From Allorhodoferax sp032337135 (GTDB lineage Bacteria > Pseudomonadota > Gammaproteobacteria > Burkholderiales > Burkholderiaceae_C), in NCBI RefSeq assembly GCF_032337135.1, contig NZ_JAVXZZ010000001.1:1612001-1676000 (forward strand): a DNA stretch of 64,000 nt, given 5' to 3'. Within the stretch, counting starts at the first letter, position 1, and each line of letters opens with the position of its first letter. Under the pieces are notes generated by a model. The model saw only the letters and a list, made by a program, of their open reading frames with translations. It ran no database searches and was not told the DNA's origin. Of the stretch, positions 52,864-62,131 are shown one piece after another. Made by a program: the position numbers and the translations under genes.

Positions 52864-54459
52864 TCAGGCAGTGGGTGCTTCGGGGGCCTTGCGCGGCAGG
52901 GTCACCGTGACCGTGGTGCCTTGCCCCAGGGTGCTGGTCACCTCGATGCTGCCACCCAACAGACGCAGCACGATCCCGTGCACGATGTTCATGCCCAGAC
53001 CCGTGCCACCGCGCCCCATCTTGGTGGTGAAGAACGGGTCAAAGATGCGCTGGCGCACCTCGTCCGGCATGCCCACGCCATTGTCGGCCACCCGCAACAC
53101 CACCTGATCATCCCCGGCAGCATGCACGTCCACGCGCAGGGTGTGTTCCGTGCCTGCCTCGAAGGCATGGTGCACGGCGTTCATCACCAGGTTGGTCAGC
53201 ACCTGGCCGTAGCGCCCCGGGAAACCGTCGCAGCGCAGGTTTTCGTCGAAGTGGCGCTCCACGGTGCAGCCCGACTTGCGCAGCGTGGGGTGCAGCATGT
53301 TGAGGATCTCATGGCTGACTTCGCCGATGTCGAAGTCGCGCCGCTGGTCGCTGGCATGGTCTACCGCCACCTGCTTGAAGTCGGCGATCAGCCCGGCACT
53401 GCGCCCGAGGTTGCTGGAGGCCAGGGCCAGGCCTTCGTGCAGGCGGCGCAGCAGTTCCTGCAGCTCCGACTTGCGCAGCGCCCCCTGTGCCAAGTTGCCT
53501 TCCACGGTGAGTACGTCGTTCTCGAGCGTCGTGGTCACCGTAAGCGCATTGCCAATGGGGGTGTTGAGTTCGTGTGCAACACCCGCCACGATGCGCCCCA
53601 GCGAAGCCAGCTTTTCGGTCTGCACGATTTCCTTCTGCGCCCGCTCCAGGTTGTTGAGGGCGGACTCCAGCGAGGCGGTGCGTTCGGCCACCCGTTGCTC
53701 CAGATGCTGGTTGACTTCGAGCAGCGCGGTATTGCGCGCCTCGAGCTGGGCAATCAGATCCAGCAGCGCGCGCCGCGTGGCGTCGAGGCTGGTGGCCAGG
53801 GATCCCACCTCGTCGTGGAAGACCGGACGGATAGGGCTGGCAAGCTGGCCCGATTCGATGCGCGAGGAGGCTTCCACCAGCCGTTTGAGTGGCCGCACCA
53901 GTCGCCACTGGAGCAGGATCACGATGAACACCAGTGCCAGCAGCGACGACTGGGCGGCGCCTACCAAGTACTGCTGGCGCAACTCCTGCAGCCGGGCCAG
54001 GTAGCCTGCCGTGGACATGCGGATGCGGAGTTTGCCCACCACGGCACCATCGCGTTCGATGTCGCGGATGACCTCCACGCCGGGTTCCGTTCCGTCGGGC
54101 TCGCGGTTGCGGTCCCGCTCCGCGAATGGCACGCCCTTGTGGTCCCAGACGGAGATCGACGTGACATCGGGGTTGATGAAGGCGGCTTCGATGATCGAAT
54201 CCGCCTGCTCAGGGGCAAACTGCCACAATGGCTCACGCAGCGCCAGCGCTGCCAGCAGACCCAAGCGATCGAGTTCCTGCTGGATCTGGCGTTCATGGCT
54301 CTCGCGCAGCAGGCTGGTCTGGCGCAGGTAGGTGGCCACGGAACCCACCAGAACCCCCGCCACGACCGTGAGCCCGATGGCCACGCGCAGCGAGCGCAAC
54401 CCACGTCCTAAACGGCTCAGGTAGGTTACGGCAGTGGAGTGCGGGGGAAGTGATGCCAT
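52864..54459 (-). CDS. Membrane sensor histidine kinase
   Basis: About 531 residues from the ATG at 54459 (ATG at 54477 and GTG at 54498 are alternatives). TM1 (VAIGLTVVAGVLVGSVATYL), a periplasmic sensor of about 130 residues, and TM2 (SLLALVFIVILLQW) are followed by HAMP and a coiled coil (LEARNTALLEVNQHLEQRVAERT). The dimerisation helix holds the H-box VAGVAHELNTPIGNAL and the ATPase domain NAVHHAFEAG, DNGVGMPDEVRQRIFDPFFTTK and GGTGLGMNIVHG. It is an AtoS/DctB-like kinase without receiver. The divergent gene encodes a periplasmic binding protein that may supply the ligand signal; no response regulator is adjacent. Confidence 0.88.
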   Translation of the reverse strand: MASLPPHSTAVTYLSRLGRGLRSLRVAIGLTVVAGVLVGSVATYLRQTSLLRESHERQIQQELDRLGLLAALALREPLWQFAPEQADSIIEAAFINPDVTSISVWDHKGVPFAERDRNREPDGTEPGVEVIRDIERDGAVVGKLRIRMSTAGYLARLQELRQQYLVGAAQSSLLALVFIVILLQWRLVRPLKRLVEASSRIESGQLASPIRPVFHDEVGSLATSLDATRRALLDLIAQLEARNTALLEVNQHLEQRVAERTASLESALNNLERAQKEIVQTEKLASLGRIVAGVAHELNTPIGNALTVTTTLENDVLTVEGNLAQGALRKSELQELLRRLHEGLALASSNLGRSAGLIADFKQVAVDHASDQRRDFDIGEVSHEILNMLHPTLRKSGCTVERHFDENLRCDGFPGRYGQVLTNLVMNAVHHAFEAGTEHTLRVDVHAAGDDQVVLRVADNGVGMPDEVRQRIFDPFFTTKMGRGGTGLGMNIVHGIVLRLLGGSIEVTSTLGQGTTVTVTLPRKAPEAPTA

Positions 54460-54609
54460 AGGGATTGAACGCCTCATCCTACCAGCGATCAAGCCCACTT
54501 GCCAATGCGCGAGGGGCTCCCTACACTGGGTTCGGACAGGGAGTGTCGCGTGCGCAACGGGTGTACCAAGGTTCCGTGCTTACGTGGTTGGATCGGGGAG
54601 GTATGGGGC

Positions 54610-55371
54610 ATGGCCGGATTGTTTGGGAAGCGACTGCTGCTGGGTGTGCTGGCCGCTGGTGCCATGGTGTTGGCACGGGCGGAGAACCTGGTTGTGTTCG
54701 GCGACGACAGCTACGCACCGGTGGTATTCATGCGTGAAGGCAAACCGGCGGGTATCTTGGTGCGCATCCTGGAGCGAGCCGAGGCACTGACTGGCGACCA
54801 TTACGACATTCGGCTGTCCCCTTGGAAGCGCGCTTACGAGTTGGCGGCGCGTGGCGAAGGCGGGGTGATGGGTGTTTCCTTCAACCACGATCGCGCCCGC
54901 ATCTTCGATTTCTCCAAGCCTGTCTACGACGACGACATCCAGGTGGTGACACTGGCAGACAAGACCTTTGCCTTCAGCCAGCTCAGTGACCTCAAAGGCA
55001 AGCTCATTGGTGGTGTCCACGGTGCCAGCTATGGTGATGCGGTGGATGCTGCCATCGCCAAGGGACTGATCAGCATCGAACGCGATGTGGGCCAGGGAGG
55101 ACGCTTGCGCAAGCTCCTCGCGGGACGGCTGGACGCAGCCTTTATCGGCAATGGCAGCGTGGGACTGGAGACCGCGATTGCCTCGGAGCCGATGCTGCGC
55201 GCCAACCGGGAGCAGTTCGCCGTCCTGCCCAAGCCGCTCACGGTGGATCCCTTGCACCTGGCGTTTGCCAAATCCATGGACAAGGCAGCTGCCATAGCCC
55301 GCTTTGACGCCGCGGTGGAAAAGTTGCGCAAGAGCGGCGAACTGCAGCGCCTGCAGCAGGCCCTGAACTGA
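54610..55371 (+). CDS. Periplasmic solute-binding protein (amino-acid/SBP_bac_3 type)
   Basis: The ATG at 54610, with GGGAGG 7 nt upstream, gives 253 residues with a Sec signal (LLLGVLAAGAMVLARA). The bilobed family-3 pattern is clear: VVFGDDSYAPVVFMREGKPAGILVRIL, SPWKRAYELAARGEGGVMGVS, FDFSKPVYDDDIQVV, LKGKLIGGVHGASYGD and LLAGRLDAAFIGNGSVG. No ABC permease or ATPase follows, so it is an orphan binding protein, possibly a sensory partner for the divergent histidine kinase (inference). Confidence 0.82.
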   Translation: MAGLFGKRLLLGVLAAGAMVLARAENLVVFGDDSYAPVVFMREGKPAGILVRILERAEALTGDHYDIRLSPWKRAYELAARGEGGVMGVSFNHDRARIFDFSKPVYDDDIQVVTLADKTFAFSQLSDLKGKLIGGVHGASYGDAVDAAIAKGLISIERDVGQGGRLRKLLAGRLDAAFIGNGSVGLETAIASEPMLRANREQFAVLPKPLTVDPLHLAFAKSMDKAAAIARFDAAVEKLRKSGELQRLQQALN

Positions 55372-55386
55372 CACCCCTTGGGGTGT
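55371..55386 (+). terminator. Hairpin overlapping the solute-binding protein stop codon
   Basis: ACACCCC-TT-GGGGTGT is a perfect 7-bp stem whose first base is the last base of the TGA stop. It is followed by TGATTT, a weak T-run, so it may be a terminator of moderate strength. It directly abuts the FNR-type site. Confidence 0.5.
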
Positions 55387-55399
55387 TGATTTAAGTCAA
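55386..55399 (+). promoter_or_regulatory. FNR/DNR-type box upstream of ppk2
   Basis: TTGAT-TTAA-GTCAA matches the FNR/Anr/DNR consensus TTGAT-N4-ATCAA at 9 of 10 positions. A TACCTA -10-like element at 55419-55424 places the start near 55432, putting the box at about -40, the class II activating position. It would make ppk2 (and the overlapping nitroreductase) anaerobically or NO induced. Confidence 0.65.
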
Positions 55400-55545
55400 G
55401 CCTGGGCAGGAAAAGCAGTACCTAAACCCAGCAATACAGTGGGAGATTGCCCCTGACCGGCGCGTGCCCGGCGTAGCATCCATCGGAGCGCTCTGCCATC
55501 TCCGGCGGAGCCCGTATCGCAACGCAATGGAGGGCAGAGTACAGC

Positions 55546-56700
55546 ATGGCAAGCACCAACAATCCACAGTCGGCATCCCGTCCCGCAGCATCCCCTGTGC
55601 CGCGCAAACCCCGTCGCGCGAACCGTGGCGACATCGCGCCGAGCGCGCGGGTGGCTGGCATCGAGAAATTCGTGGCCCAGGAGGCCACCGAGGCGGCCCA
55701 AGGCAAGAAAGTGGCTGCCGCGCTCGAACTGGTGAAGCCAGGTGCCCAGGGTAGCCCGGCGCAGCGGGCCCAGGCCCTGCGCGCCATGCTCGAAGGGGCA
55801 TCCAGTGACGATGCCCGCGTGCTGCGTCAGGCGCTGGCATCAGGCGGACGCAAGAGCAAGGACAAGGGCATTGATCCCGACGACGAACTCAATGCCGACT
55901 GGCGCGATGGGGGTTACCCGTACAAGAACCTGCTGCGGCGCGCCACCTACGAAAAGGACAAGTTCCGCCTGCAGGTGGAGCTGCTCAAGCTGCAGGCCTG
56001 GGTCAAGGAAACGGGTCAGCGCGTCGTCATCCTGTTCGAGGGGCGCGATGCGGCGGGAAAGGGCGGCACCATCAAGCGCTTCATGGAACACCTGAATCCG
56101 CGCGGCGCACGGGTTGTGGCACTCGAGAAGCCCACCACGGAAGAGATGGGACAGTGGTATTTCCAGCGCTACGTGCAGCACTTGCCCACGCGTGGCGAGA
56201 TCGTGCTGTTCGACCGCAGCTGGTACAACCGGGCCGGGGTCGAGCGCGTGATGGGCTTTTGCACCGACGCCGAATACCAGGAGTTCATGCGCCAGGCGCC
56301 CGAGTTCGAGCGGCACCTGGTACGCAGTGGCGTTCACCTCATCAAGTTCTGGTTCAGCGTGAGCCGCAAGGAGCAGCGCCGCCGCTTCAAGGAGCGCGAG
56401 AACCACCCCTTGAAGCAATGGAAGCTCAGCCCCATCGACATGGCCTCGCTGGACAAGTGGGACGACTACACCCGTGCCAAGGAAGCGATGTTCTTCGAGA
56501 CCGATACGGCGGACGCACCCTGGACCGTCATCAAGAGTGACTGCAAGAAGCGCGCACGGCTCAACGCCATGCGCTATGTGCTGCACAAGCTGCCCTATGG
56601 CGCCAAGGACACCGAACACGTGGGCAAGCTCGACCCGCTGATTGTGGGGCGTGCCCACGTGGTCTACGAGCGTGGCGAAAAACCGGCGGCCATCCTGTGA
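55546..56700 (+). CDS. ppk2: Polyphosphate kinase 2
   Basis: A 384-residue PPK2. An Ala/Arg-rich N-terminal extension of about 110 residues precedes the kinase domain with Walker A FEGRDAAGKGGTIKRF near 165, lid motif PTTEEMGQWYFQRYVQHLP, Walker B VLFDRSWYNRAGVERVMGF near 220 and WKLSPIDMASLDKWDDYTRAK. PPK2 transfers phosphate from polyphosphate to nucleotides (usually GDP/ADP). An FNR-type site lies 150 bp upstream. The nitroreductase overlaps its stop by 4 bp. Confidence 0.95.
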   Translation: MASTNNPQSASRPAASPVPRKPRRANRGDIAPSARVAGIEKFVAQEATEAAQGKKVAAALELVKPGAQGSPAQRAQALRAMLEGASSDDARVLRQALASGGRKSKDKGIDPDDELNADWRDGGYPYKNLLRRATYEKDKFRLQVELLKLQAWVKETGQRVVILFEGRDAAGKGGTIKRFMEHLNPRGARVVALEKPTTEEMGQWYFQRYVQHLPTRGEIVLFDRSWYNRAGVERVMGFCTDAEYQEFMRQAPEFERHLVRSGVHLIKFWFSVSRKEQRRRFKERENHPLKQWKLSPIDMASLDKWDDYTRAKEAMFFETDTADAPWTVIKSDCKKRARLNAMRYVLHKLPYGAKDTEHVGKLDPLIVGRAHVVYERGEKPAAIL

Positions 56701-57320
56701 GCGCTGTGGACGGCTTGGATGCAGTGCAGTGGGTGCAAACGCTGATCCACAGCCGCGCCAACGTCGGCCCCAAGCGCCTGGTCGCTCCGGGGCCGGACGT
56801 GCAACAGCTGACAGCCATGCTGGAGTCTGCCTGTGCCGCACCGGACCATGGGCGCTTGCGGCCCTGGCGCCTGGTGTTGGTGCCCCAGGACAAGCGCGCC
56901 TTGCTGGCCCAGGCCTTTGTCGATGCCCTGCTGGAGCGCGACGCCACGGCCACGCCGGAGCAGCGCGGCATGGCCGCCGAGAAAGCCTTTCGGGCCCCGG
57001 TGCTGCTGGTCGCGGTGGCGCGGTTGGCAAGCGCAGAGCCGCCCCTGGACGCAGAGCAGCAGACCGGCACCCCGGTGCACGATTTCGAGCGCCTCGTGAC
57101 CCTGGGCTGTGCGATCCAGAACATCCTGCTCAGTGCCCATGCGGCCGGTTTCGGTGCGGGTCTCACCAGCGGCCAGGCCATGCGAAGCCATGCGCTGCGA
57201 CGCTTGCTGGCGCTGCAGGCCCATGAGCATGCGGTGTGCTGCATCAACCTTGGCACGGTGTCCAGGCACCGGCCTGCAGCCGAGCGCCCGGGATTGGGCG
57301 ATTCGCTGCAAATCTTGTAG
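56697..57320 (+). CDS. Nitroreductase family protein
   Basis: A 207-residue FMN flavoprotein of the NfsA/YdjA-type fold, starting at a GTG overlapping the ppk2 stop (GTGA). IHSRANVGPKRLVAPGPD and AACAAPDHGRLRPWRLVLV give the FMN phosphate contacts, and CAIQNILLSAHAAGFGAGLTSG the dimer/flavin helix, closely like YdjA. The substrate is unknown. Co-translation with ppk2 is the main context. Confidence 0.82.
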   Translation: MSAVDGLDAVQWVQTLIHSRANVGPKRLVAPGPDVQQLTAMLESACAAPDHGRLRPWRLVLVPQDKRALLAQAFVDALLERDATATPEQRGMAAEKAFRAPVLLVAVARLASAEPPLDAEQQTGTPVHDFERLVTLGCAIQNILLSAHAAGFGAGLTSGQAMRSHALRRLLALQAHEHAVCCINLGTVSRHRPAAERPGLGDSLQIL

Positions 57321-57362
57321 CGTGCGGCGCTTTCCGGGCGCCGGCACGCACTCGGATCGGGC

Positions 57363-57821
57363 CTATTTCTTCGCCGGTGGCAGGTAGCCCTTGAAGTTGT
57401 TGGCCACCAGGGGCTTGGCGTCGACCTGCGGGGCGTGGCAGCTGTTGCACTGCCAGCGGCGCATGTCGAGCTGGGGCTCGGCCTTGGGGTCGGCGTTGGC
57501 AACGAAGTGGCTCTTGCCCGCGCGGGGAATCTTCTGGCCACGGAACTTGTCATGGATGTGGCAATCCAGGCAGGCGTTCTCTTCCGAGGTGATGTCACTG
57601 AAGCCGTCCACCTTGTGCGGAATCACCGGCGGCTGGTTCTGAAACGTGCGTGGCACCAACTGTTGGGCGCCTGGCTTGCTTCCTTGGTAGGTCTTTTCCA
57701 CCGGCGCCGCATCCTGGTCGCTGACATCGGCGCCGCGCATGCTGGTCACCGTTTGTGCTGTGGCCCAGCACGCCACGGCGGTCATGACGGCTGCCAGGGT
57801 GAATTTGAAGGTCGTTTTCAT
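57363..57821 (-). CDS. napB: Periplasmic nitrate reductase diheme cytochrome NapB
   Basis: A 152-residue exported cytochrome from the ATG at 57821 (GGAGAGCTC upstream). A Sec signal (AAVMTAVACWATAQ) and two heme c motifs, CLDCH and CNSCH, with conserved histidines in VIPHKVDGF and SHFVA. It gives electrons to NapA. It is the last gene of napDAGHB; no napC follows, the next gene being a convergent nitroreductase. Confidence 0.95.
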   Translation of the reverse strand: MKTTFKFTLAAVMTAVACWATAQTVTSMRGADVSDQDAAPVEKTYQGSKPGAQQLVPRTFQNQPPVIPHKVDGFSDITSEENACLDCHIHDKFRGQKIPRAGKSHFVANADPKAEPQLDMRRWQCNSCHAPQVDAKPLVANNFKGYLPPAKK

Positions 57822-57853
57822 GATGAGCTCTCCACAGTGAAAAGTCGTTGGAT

Positions 57854-58738
57854 TCAGGATTGAAGGGGTTTGTCCGCCGCAGGCTTTGCGTCGGTCAGGG
57901 TAAAAGCGAATACGTTCTTGGCACACACGTCGATGCAGCGTGCGCAGTTGCTGCAGTCGCCTGCCGCGATGACCGGGCCGATGCCCTTCGGTGCACCCTT
58001 GAGCGGCAGCTTGATGACATGCTGTTCGGGGCACACGGCAAAGCAGTCCAGGCAGTCGTTGCAGGCTTCGCGCTGGGTGGCACTGATGCGCACTAGGCTC
58101 TTGCGTCCCAAGAGACCATAGAAGGCTCCCACCGGACACAGGTGGCCGCACCAGCCGCGCTTCATGACGAACAGATCGAACAGGAAGATGGCGAGGATCA
58201 GCAGCCATCCCATCCCCATGCCGAAAATCAGGCCCCGGTGCAGCATGGGCACCGGGTTCACCAGCTCCCAGACGATGGTGCCGGTACTGGCAGCCAGCAC
58301 CAGGATCAGGCCCAGCATCCACAGGCGTGCGCTGCGCGGCATGTCGGCACCGCCACGGATGTCGAGTTGGCGGCGCAGGTAGCTTGCAGCATCGGTGACA
58401 GGGTTGATGGGGCAGACCCAGGCGCAGAACACGCGCCCGCCCACCAGGGCATAGAAGGCCAGCACGATCAGGGCGCCGATGACGGCATTGCGCTCGGGGG
58501 TATGGCGCGTGACCAGCACCTGCAGCAGCAGCAGCGGATCGGTCAGCGGCAGGGTGTTCAGGGTGTAGCTGTAGCTCAGGTTGCCCTTCACCAGCCACCA
58601 GCCGAACCAGGGGCCCACCAGGAACAGTCCGAGCACGCCCAATTGAGAGGCCCGGCGCAGCAGCAGCCAGCGGTGCGCGCCCCACCAGCCCTTGGCCTGC
58701 AGTGCGTCGAAGCCGACGGGGAGGGTAGCGCGGCTCAT
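57854..58738 (-). CDS. napH: NapH quinol dehydrogenase membrane component
   Basis: A 294-residue polytopic protein with about four helices, two CxxxCP motifs (FCAWVCPIN, WCGHLCPVG) and two 4Fe-4S clusters in the C-terminal part (CNDCLDCFAVCP, CSNCARCIDVCA). With NapG it oxidises quinol for periplasmic nitrate reduction. The start overlaps the napG stop by 4 bp. Confidence 0.94.
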   Translation of the reverse strand: MSRATLPVGFDALQAKGWWGAHRWLLLRRASQLGVLGLFLVGPWFGWWLVKGNLSYSYTLNTLPLTDPLLLLQVLVTRHTPERNAVIGALIVLAFYALVGGRVFCAWVCPINPVTDAASYLRRQLDIRGGADMPRSARLWMLGLILVLAASTGTIVWELVNPVPMLHRGLIFGMGMGWLLILAIFLFDLFVMKRGWCGHLCPVGAFYGLLGRKSLVRISATQREACNDCLDCFAVCPEQHVIKLPLKGAPKGIGPVIAAGDCSNCARCIDVCAKNVFAFTLTDAKPAADKPLQS

Positions 58739-59577
58739 CGTGGCGACTCCATGCCACGCGAGGGCGGCGGCACGTCGCTTGCGGGGTCAAAGTGGCCGGG
58801 CAGCTTCATGCCCTCGGGCATGCGGTCCGGCAGGTCTACCAGGCCCTTGTCTTCGACCAGCGAGCGGCCCCCGGCCTTCCTCTTCTCTTCCCAGCCGAGG
58901 CGGTAGTGGGCACCGATTTCGCCCTTGGCCAGCTTGACGGGGTAGACCTTGATGGCCGCCGTTTCGAGTACGCATGAGGCCTCGCACTTGCCGCAGCCGG
59001 TGCACTGGTCGGAGTGCACGGTGGGGAGGAAGAACGCATGCTTGTCGGTGCGTTCGTTGTGCTGCAGCTCCAGCGTGATCGCCTTGTCGATGGCGGGGCA
59101 CACGCGGTAGCAGACATCGCAGCGCAGGCCCAGGAAGTTCAGGCAGGTCTCGTGGTCGACCAGTACCGCCAGGCCCATCTTGGCCTTGCTGATGTCGGTC
59201 AGGCTGTGGTCGAGCGCGCCGGTCGGGCAGGCCTTTACACAAGGAATGTCCTCGCACATCTCGCAGGGCTTGTTGCGCGCCACGAAGAAGGGTGTGCCGG
59301 TGGCCACCGCTTGCTCCGGCCTGGCCAGCGAGAGGATGTCGTAAGGGCAGTCGCGCACGCACAGGCCGCAGCGGATGCAGGCACTCTGGAAGTCTTCTTC
59401 TGTCCCCGCGCCGGGAGGGCGGATGGCCCCGGCTGGCAGCGCTTTGGCGTGCTGGGCCAGCATGGCCAACCCCAGACCGGCCGCGCCCACGCCGCAGGCC
59501 ATCTTGGTGGTGTCCAAGAGGAACTGGCGGCGCCCTGCACGTTGGGCATTGCGCTGGGCCGGGGTGGTCTCTGCCAT
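58735..59577 (-). CDS. napG: NapG periplasmic ferredoxin-type protein
   Basis: A 280-residue Fe-S protein with a Tat-type signal (AGRRQFLLDTTKMACG) and four 4Fe-4S motifs (CIRCGLCVRDCP, CEMCEDIPCVKACP, CDVCYRVCP, CTGCGKCEASC). It relays electrons from NapH. It lies 23 bp after napA. Confidence 0.94.
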   Translation of the reverse strand: MAETTPAQRNAQRAGRRQFLLDTTKMACGVGAAGLGLAMLAQHAKALPAGAIRPPGAGTEEDFQSACIRCGLCVRDCPYDILSLARPEQAVATGTPFFVARNKPCEMCEDIPCVKACPTGALDHSLTDISKAKMGLAVLVDHETCLNFLGLRCDVCYRVCPAIDKAITLELQHNERTDKHAFFLPTVHSDQCTGCGKCEASCVLETAAIKVYPVKLAKGEIGAHYRLGWEEKRKAGGRSLVEDKGLVDLPDRMPEGMKLPGHFDPASDVPPPSRGMESPR

Positions 59578-59600
59578 GGTGCTTCAGTGCTTCAGCGTGC

Positions 59601-62129
59601 TCAGGCCTTGACGATCTTGACGGCGCACTTCTTGAAGTCGGTCTCTTTCGAGATCGGGCAAGTGGCGTCCAGCGTGAGCTTGTTGACCAGGCGGTGCTCG
59701 TCGAAGAAGGGCACGAACACCAGACCCAGCGGCGGCTTGTTGCGACCACGGGTTTCCACACGGGTGCTGATCTCGCCCCGGCGCGAAGCGATCTTGACCG
59801 TGTCGCCACGCTGCAGGCCGCGTTTCTTGGCGTCTTCGGGGTGCATGTAGACCCAGGCGTCAGGCATGGCGCGGTAGAGCTCGGGTACACGACGGGTCAT
59901 GGAGCCGGTGTGCCAGTGCTCCAGCACGCGACCGGTGCACAGCCACAGGTCGTACTCGGCATCGGGCATTTCGGCGGCCGGCTGGTAGGGCAGCGCGAAG
60001 ACCACGGCCTTGCCATCGGGAAAACCGTAGAAACGCATGCCTTCGCCCTTGGGAACATAGGTGTCGTAGCTCTCACGGAAGCGCCACAGGGTTTCCTTGC
60101 CGTCGACCACCGGCCAGCGCAAACCGCGGGCCTTGTGGTAGGTGTCAAACGGTGCCAGGTCGTGGCCGTGGCCGCGGCCGAATTCGGCGTATTCCTCGAA
60201 CAGGCCTTTTTGCAGGTAGAAGCCCAGTTCCTTGGACTCGTCGTTCTCGAAGCCCTTGTACATCTCGGAGGTCGGGAACTTGTTGACCTGCCCGTTGGCG
60301 AACAGCACGTCAAACAGGGTTTTACCCTTATATTGGGGGTTCTTGTCGAGCAACTCGGCAGGCCAGACTTCGTCGGTCTTGAAGCGCTTGGAAAACTGCA
60401 CGTACTGCCACAGGTCGGACTTGGACTGCCCGGCGGGCTTGACCTGCTGGCGCCAGAACTGGGTGCGGCGCTCGGCGTTGCCGTAGGCACCTTCCTTCTC
60501 CATCCACATGGCCGAAGGCAGGATCAGGTCGGCCGACATGGCCGAGACCGTGGGGTACACGTCGGAGTGCACCACGAAGGCCTTGGGGTTGCGCCAGCCG
60601 GGGTAGGTCTCGCCGTTGGTGTTGGGGCCGGCTTGCATATTGTTGTTGGTGGTGCACCAGAAGAAGCCCAGCTTGCCGTCCTTGAGTGCGCGGCTCTGGG
60701 CCACGGCGTGCAGGCCCACCCAGTCGGGAATGGTGCCGGCCGGCAGCTTCCACAGCTTCTCCGTCAGTTCGCGGTGCTTGGGGTTGCCGACCACCATGTC
60801 GGCGGGCAGGCGGTGGGCAAAGGTGCCCACTTCGCGTGCCGTGCCGCAGGCGGAGGGCTGGCCAGTGAGCGAGAACGGGCCGTTGCCGGGCTCGGAGATT
60901 TTGCCCACCAGCAGGTGGACGTTGTAGATCATGTTGTTGACCCAGGTGCCACGGGTGTGCTGGTTGAAGCCCATGGTCCAGTAGGACACGATCTTGGTCT
61001 TGGGGTCGGCATAGGCCTTGGCCAAGGCTTCGAGCTTTTCCTTCGGCACACCGGAAATCTCGTGGGCCTTGTCCAGCGTGTACTCGGCGACGAACTGCTT
61101 GAACTCGTCGAAGCTGATGTCGCTGGCTTTGCCGGGGTCGCCCTTGGGCTTGCCGTCGGCACCGGGGTAGCCGTTGTTGCCCGCTGCCACTTCCAGCGGA
61201 TGGTTGGGGCGCAGTCCGTAGCCGATGTCGGTCACGCCCTTCTTGAACTTGACGTGCTTCTTGACGAAGTCTTCGTTGACCGCGTTGTTCTGGATGATGT
61301 AGTTGGCGATGTAGTTCAGGATCGCCAGGTCAGACTGCGGCTTGAAGATCAGCTCGTTGTCGGCCAGTTCGCAGGTGCGGTGGCTGAAGGTGGACAGCAC
61401 ATGCAGCTTGACATGCTTGGCCGTCAGGCGGCGGTCGGTGATGCGGCTCCACAGGATGGGGTGCATCTCGGCCATGTTGGAGCCCCACAGCGCGAAGGCG
61501 TCGGCGTGCTCGGCGTCGTCGTAGCAGCCCATGGGTTCGTCAATGCCGAAGGTCCGCATGAAGCCGGCCACAGCCGAGGCCATGCAGTGGCGTGCATTGG
61601 GGTCGAGGTTGTTGGTACGGAAGCCTGCCTTCATGAGCTTGGCGGCGGCATAACCTTCCCACACCGTCCACTGGCCGGAGCCGAACATGGCGATATTGCG
61701 CGGGCCGCCTTCCTTGAGCGCGGCCTTGGCCTTCTCTTCCATGATGTCGAAGGCCTTGTCCCAGCTGATGGGGGTGAACTCGCCGTTCTTGTCGAACTGG
61801 CCGTTCTTCATGCGCAGCAGGGGCTGCTCCAGGCGGTCCTTGCCGTACATGATCTTGGACAGGAAGTAGCCCTTGATGCAGTTGATGCCCTTGTTCACGG
61901 GTGCATCGGGGTCCCCCTGGGTGGCGACCACGCGGTTGTCCTTCACGCCCACCAGCACACCACAGCCGGTGCCGCAGAAGCGGCATACGCCCTTGTCCCA
62001 ACGCACGCCACCATCCTTGGATGCGGCGGTGGCGGCCAGGGCCTCGGCCCCGGGAATGCTGACGCCAGCCACGGTAGCGGCGGCGGTAACGGCTTGCGCC
62101 TTGATCAATTCACGACGGGTAAGTTGCAT
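59601..62129 (-). CDS. napA: Periplasmic nitrate reductase catalytic subunit NapA
   Basis: An 842-residue molybdoenzyme with a twin-arginine signal (MQLTRRELIKAQAV), a 4Fe-4S site CRFCGTGCGVLVG..CIKG near residue 50, the molybdenum-ligand cysteine in NARHCMASAVAGF and bis-MGD motifs such as GSNMAEMHP and FNQHTRGTW. It reduces nitrate to nitrite in the periplasm. napD precedes it (2-bp gap) and supplies the Tat chaperone. Confidence 0.96.
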   Translation of the reverse strand: MQLTRRELIKAQAVTAAATVAGVSIPGAEALAATAASKDGGVRWDKGVCRFCGTGCGVLVGVKDNRVVATQGDPDAPVNKGINCIKGYFLSKIMYGKDRLEQPLLRMKNGQFDKNGEFTPISWDKAFDIMEEKAKAALKEGGPRNIAMFGSGQWTVWEGYAAAKLMKAGFRTNNLDPNARHCMASAVAGFMRTFGIDEPMGCYDDAEHADAFALWGSNMAEMHPILWSRITDRRLTAKHVKLHVLSTFSHRTCELADNELIFKPQSDLAILNYIANYIIQNNAVNEDFVKKHVKFKKGVTDIGYGLRPNHPLEVAAGNNGYPGADGKPKGDPGKASDISFDEFKQFVAEYTLDKAHEISGVPKEKLEALAKAYADPKTKIVSYWTMGFNQHTRGTWVNNMIYNVHLLVGKISEPGNGPFSLTGQPSACGTAREVGTFAHRLPADMVVGNPKHRELTEKLWKLPAGTIPDWVGLHAVAQSRALKDGKLGFFWCTTNNNMQAGPNTNGETYPGWRNPKAFVVHSDVYPTVSAMSADLILPSAMWMEKEGAYGNAERRTQFWRQQVKPAGQSKSDLWQYVQFSKRFKTDEVWPAELLDKNPQYKGKTLFDVLFANGQVNKFPTSEMYKGFENDESKELGFYLQKGLFEEYAEFGRGHGHDLAPFDTYHKARGLRWPVVDGKETLWRFRESYDTYVPKGEGMRFYGFPDGKAVVFALPYQPAAEMPDAEYDLWLCTGRVLEHWHTGSMTRRVPELYRAMPDAWVYMHPEDAKKRGLQRGDTVKIASRRGEISTRVETRGRNKPPLGLVFVPFFDEHRLVNKLTLDATCPISKETDFKKCAVKIVKA

Positions 62130-62131
62130 TT

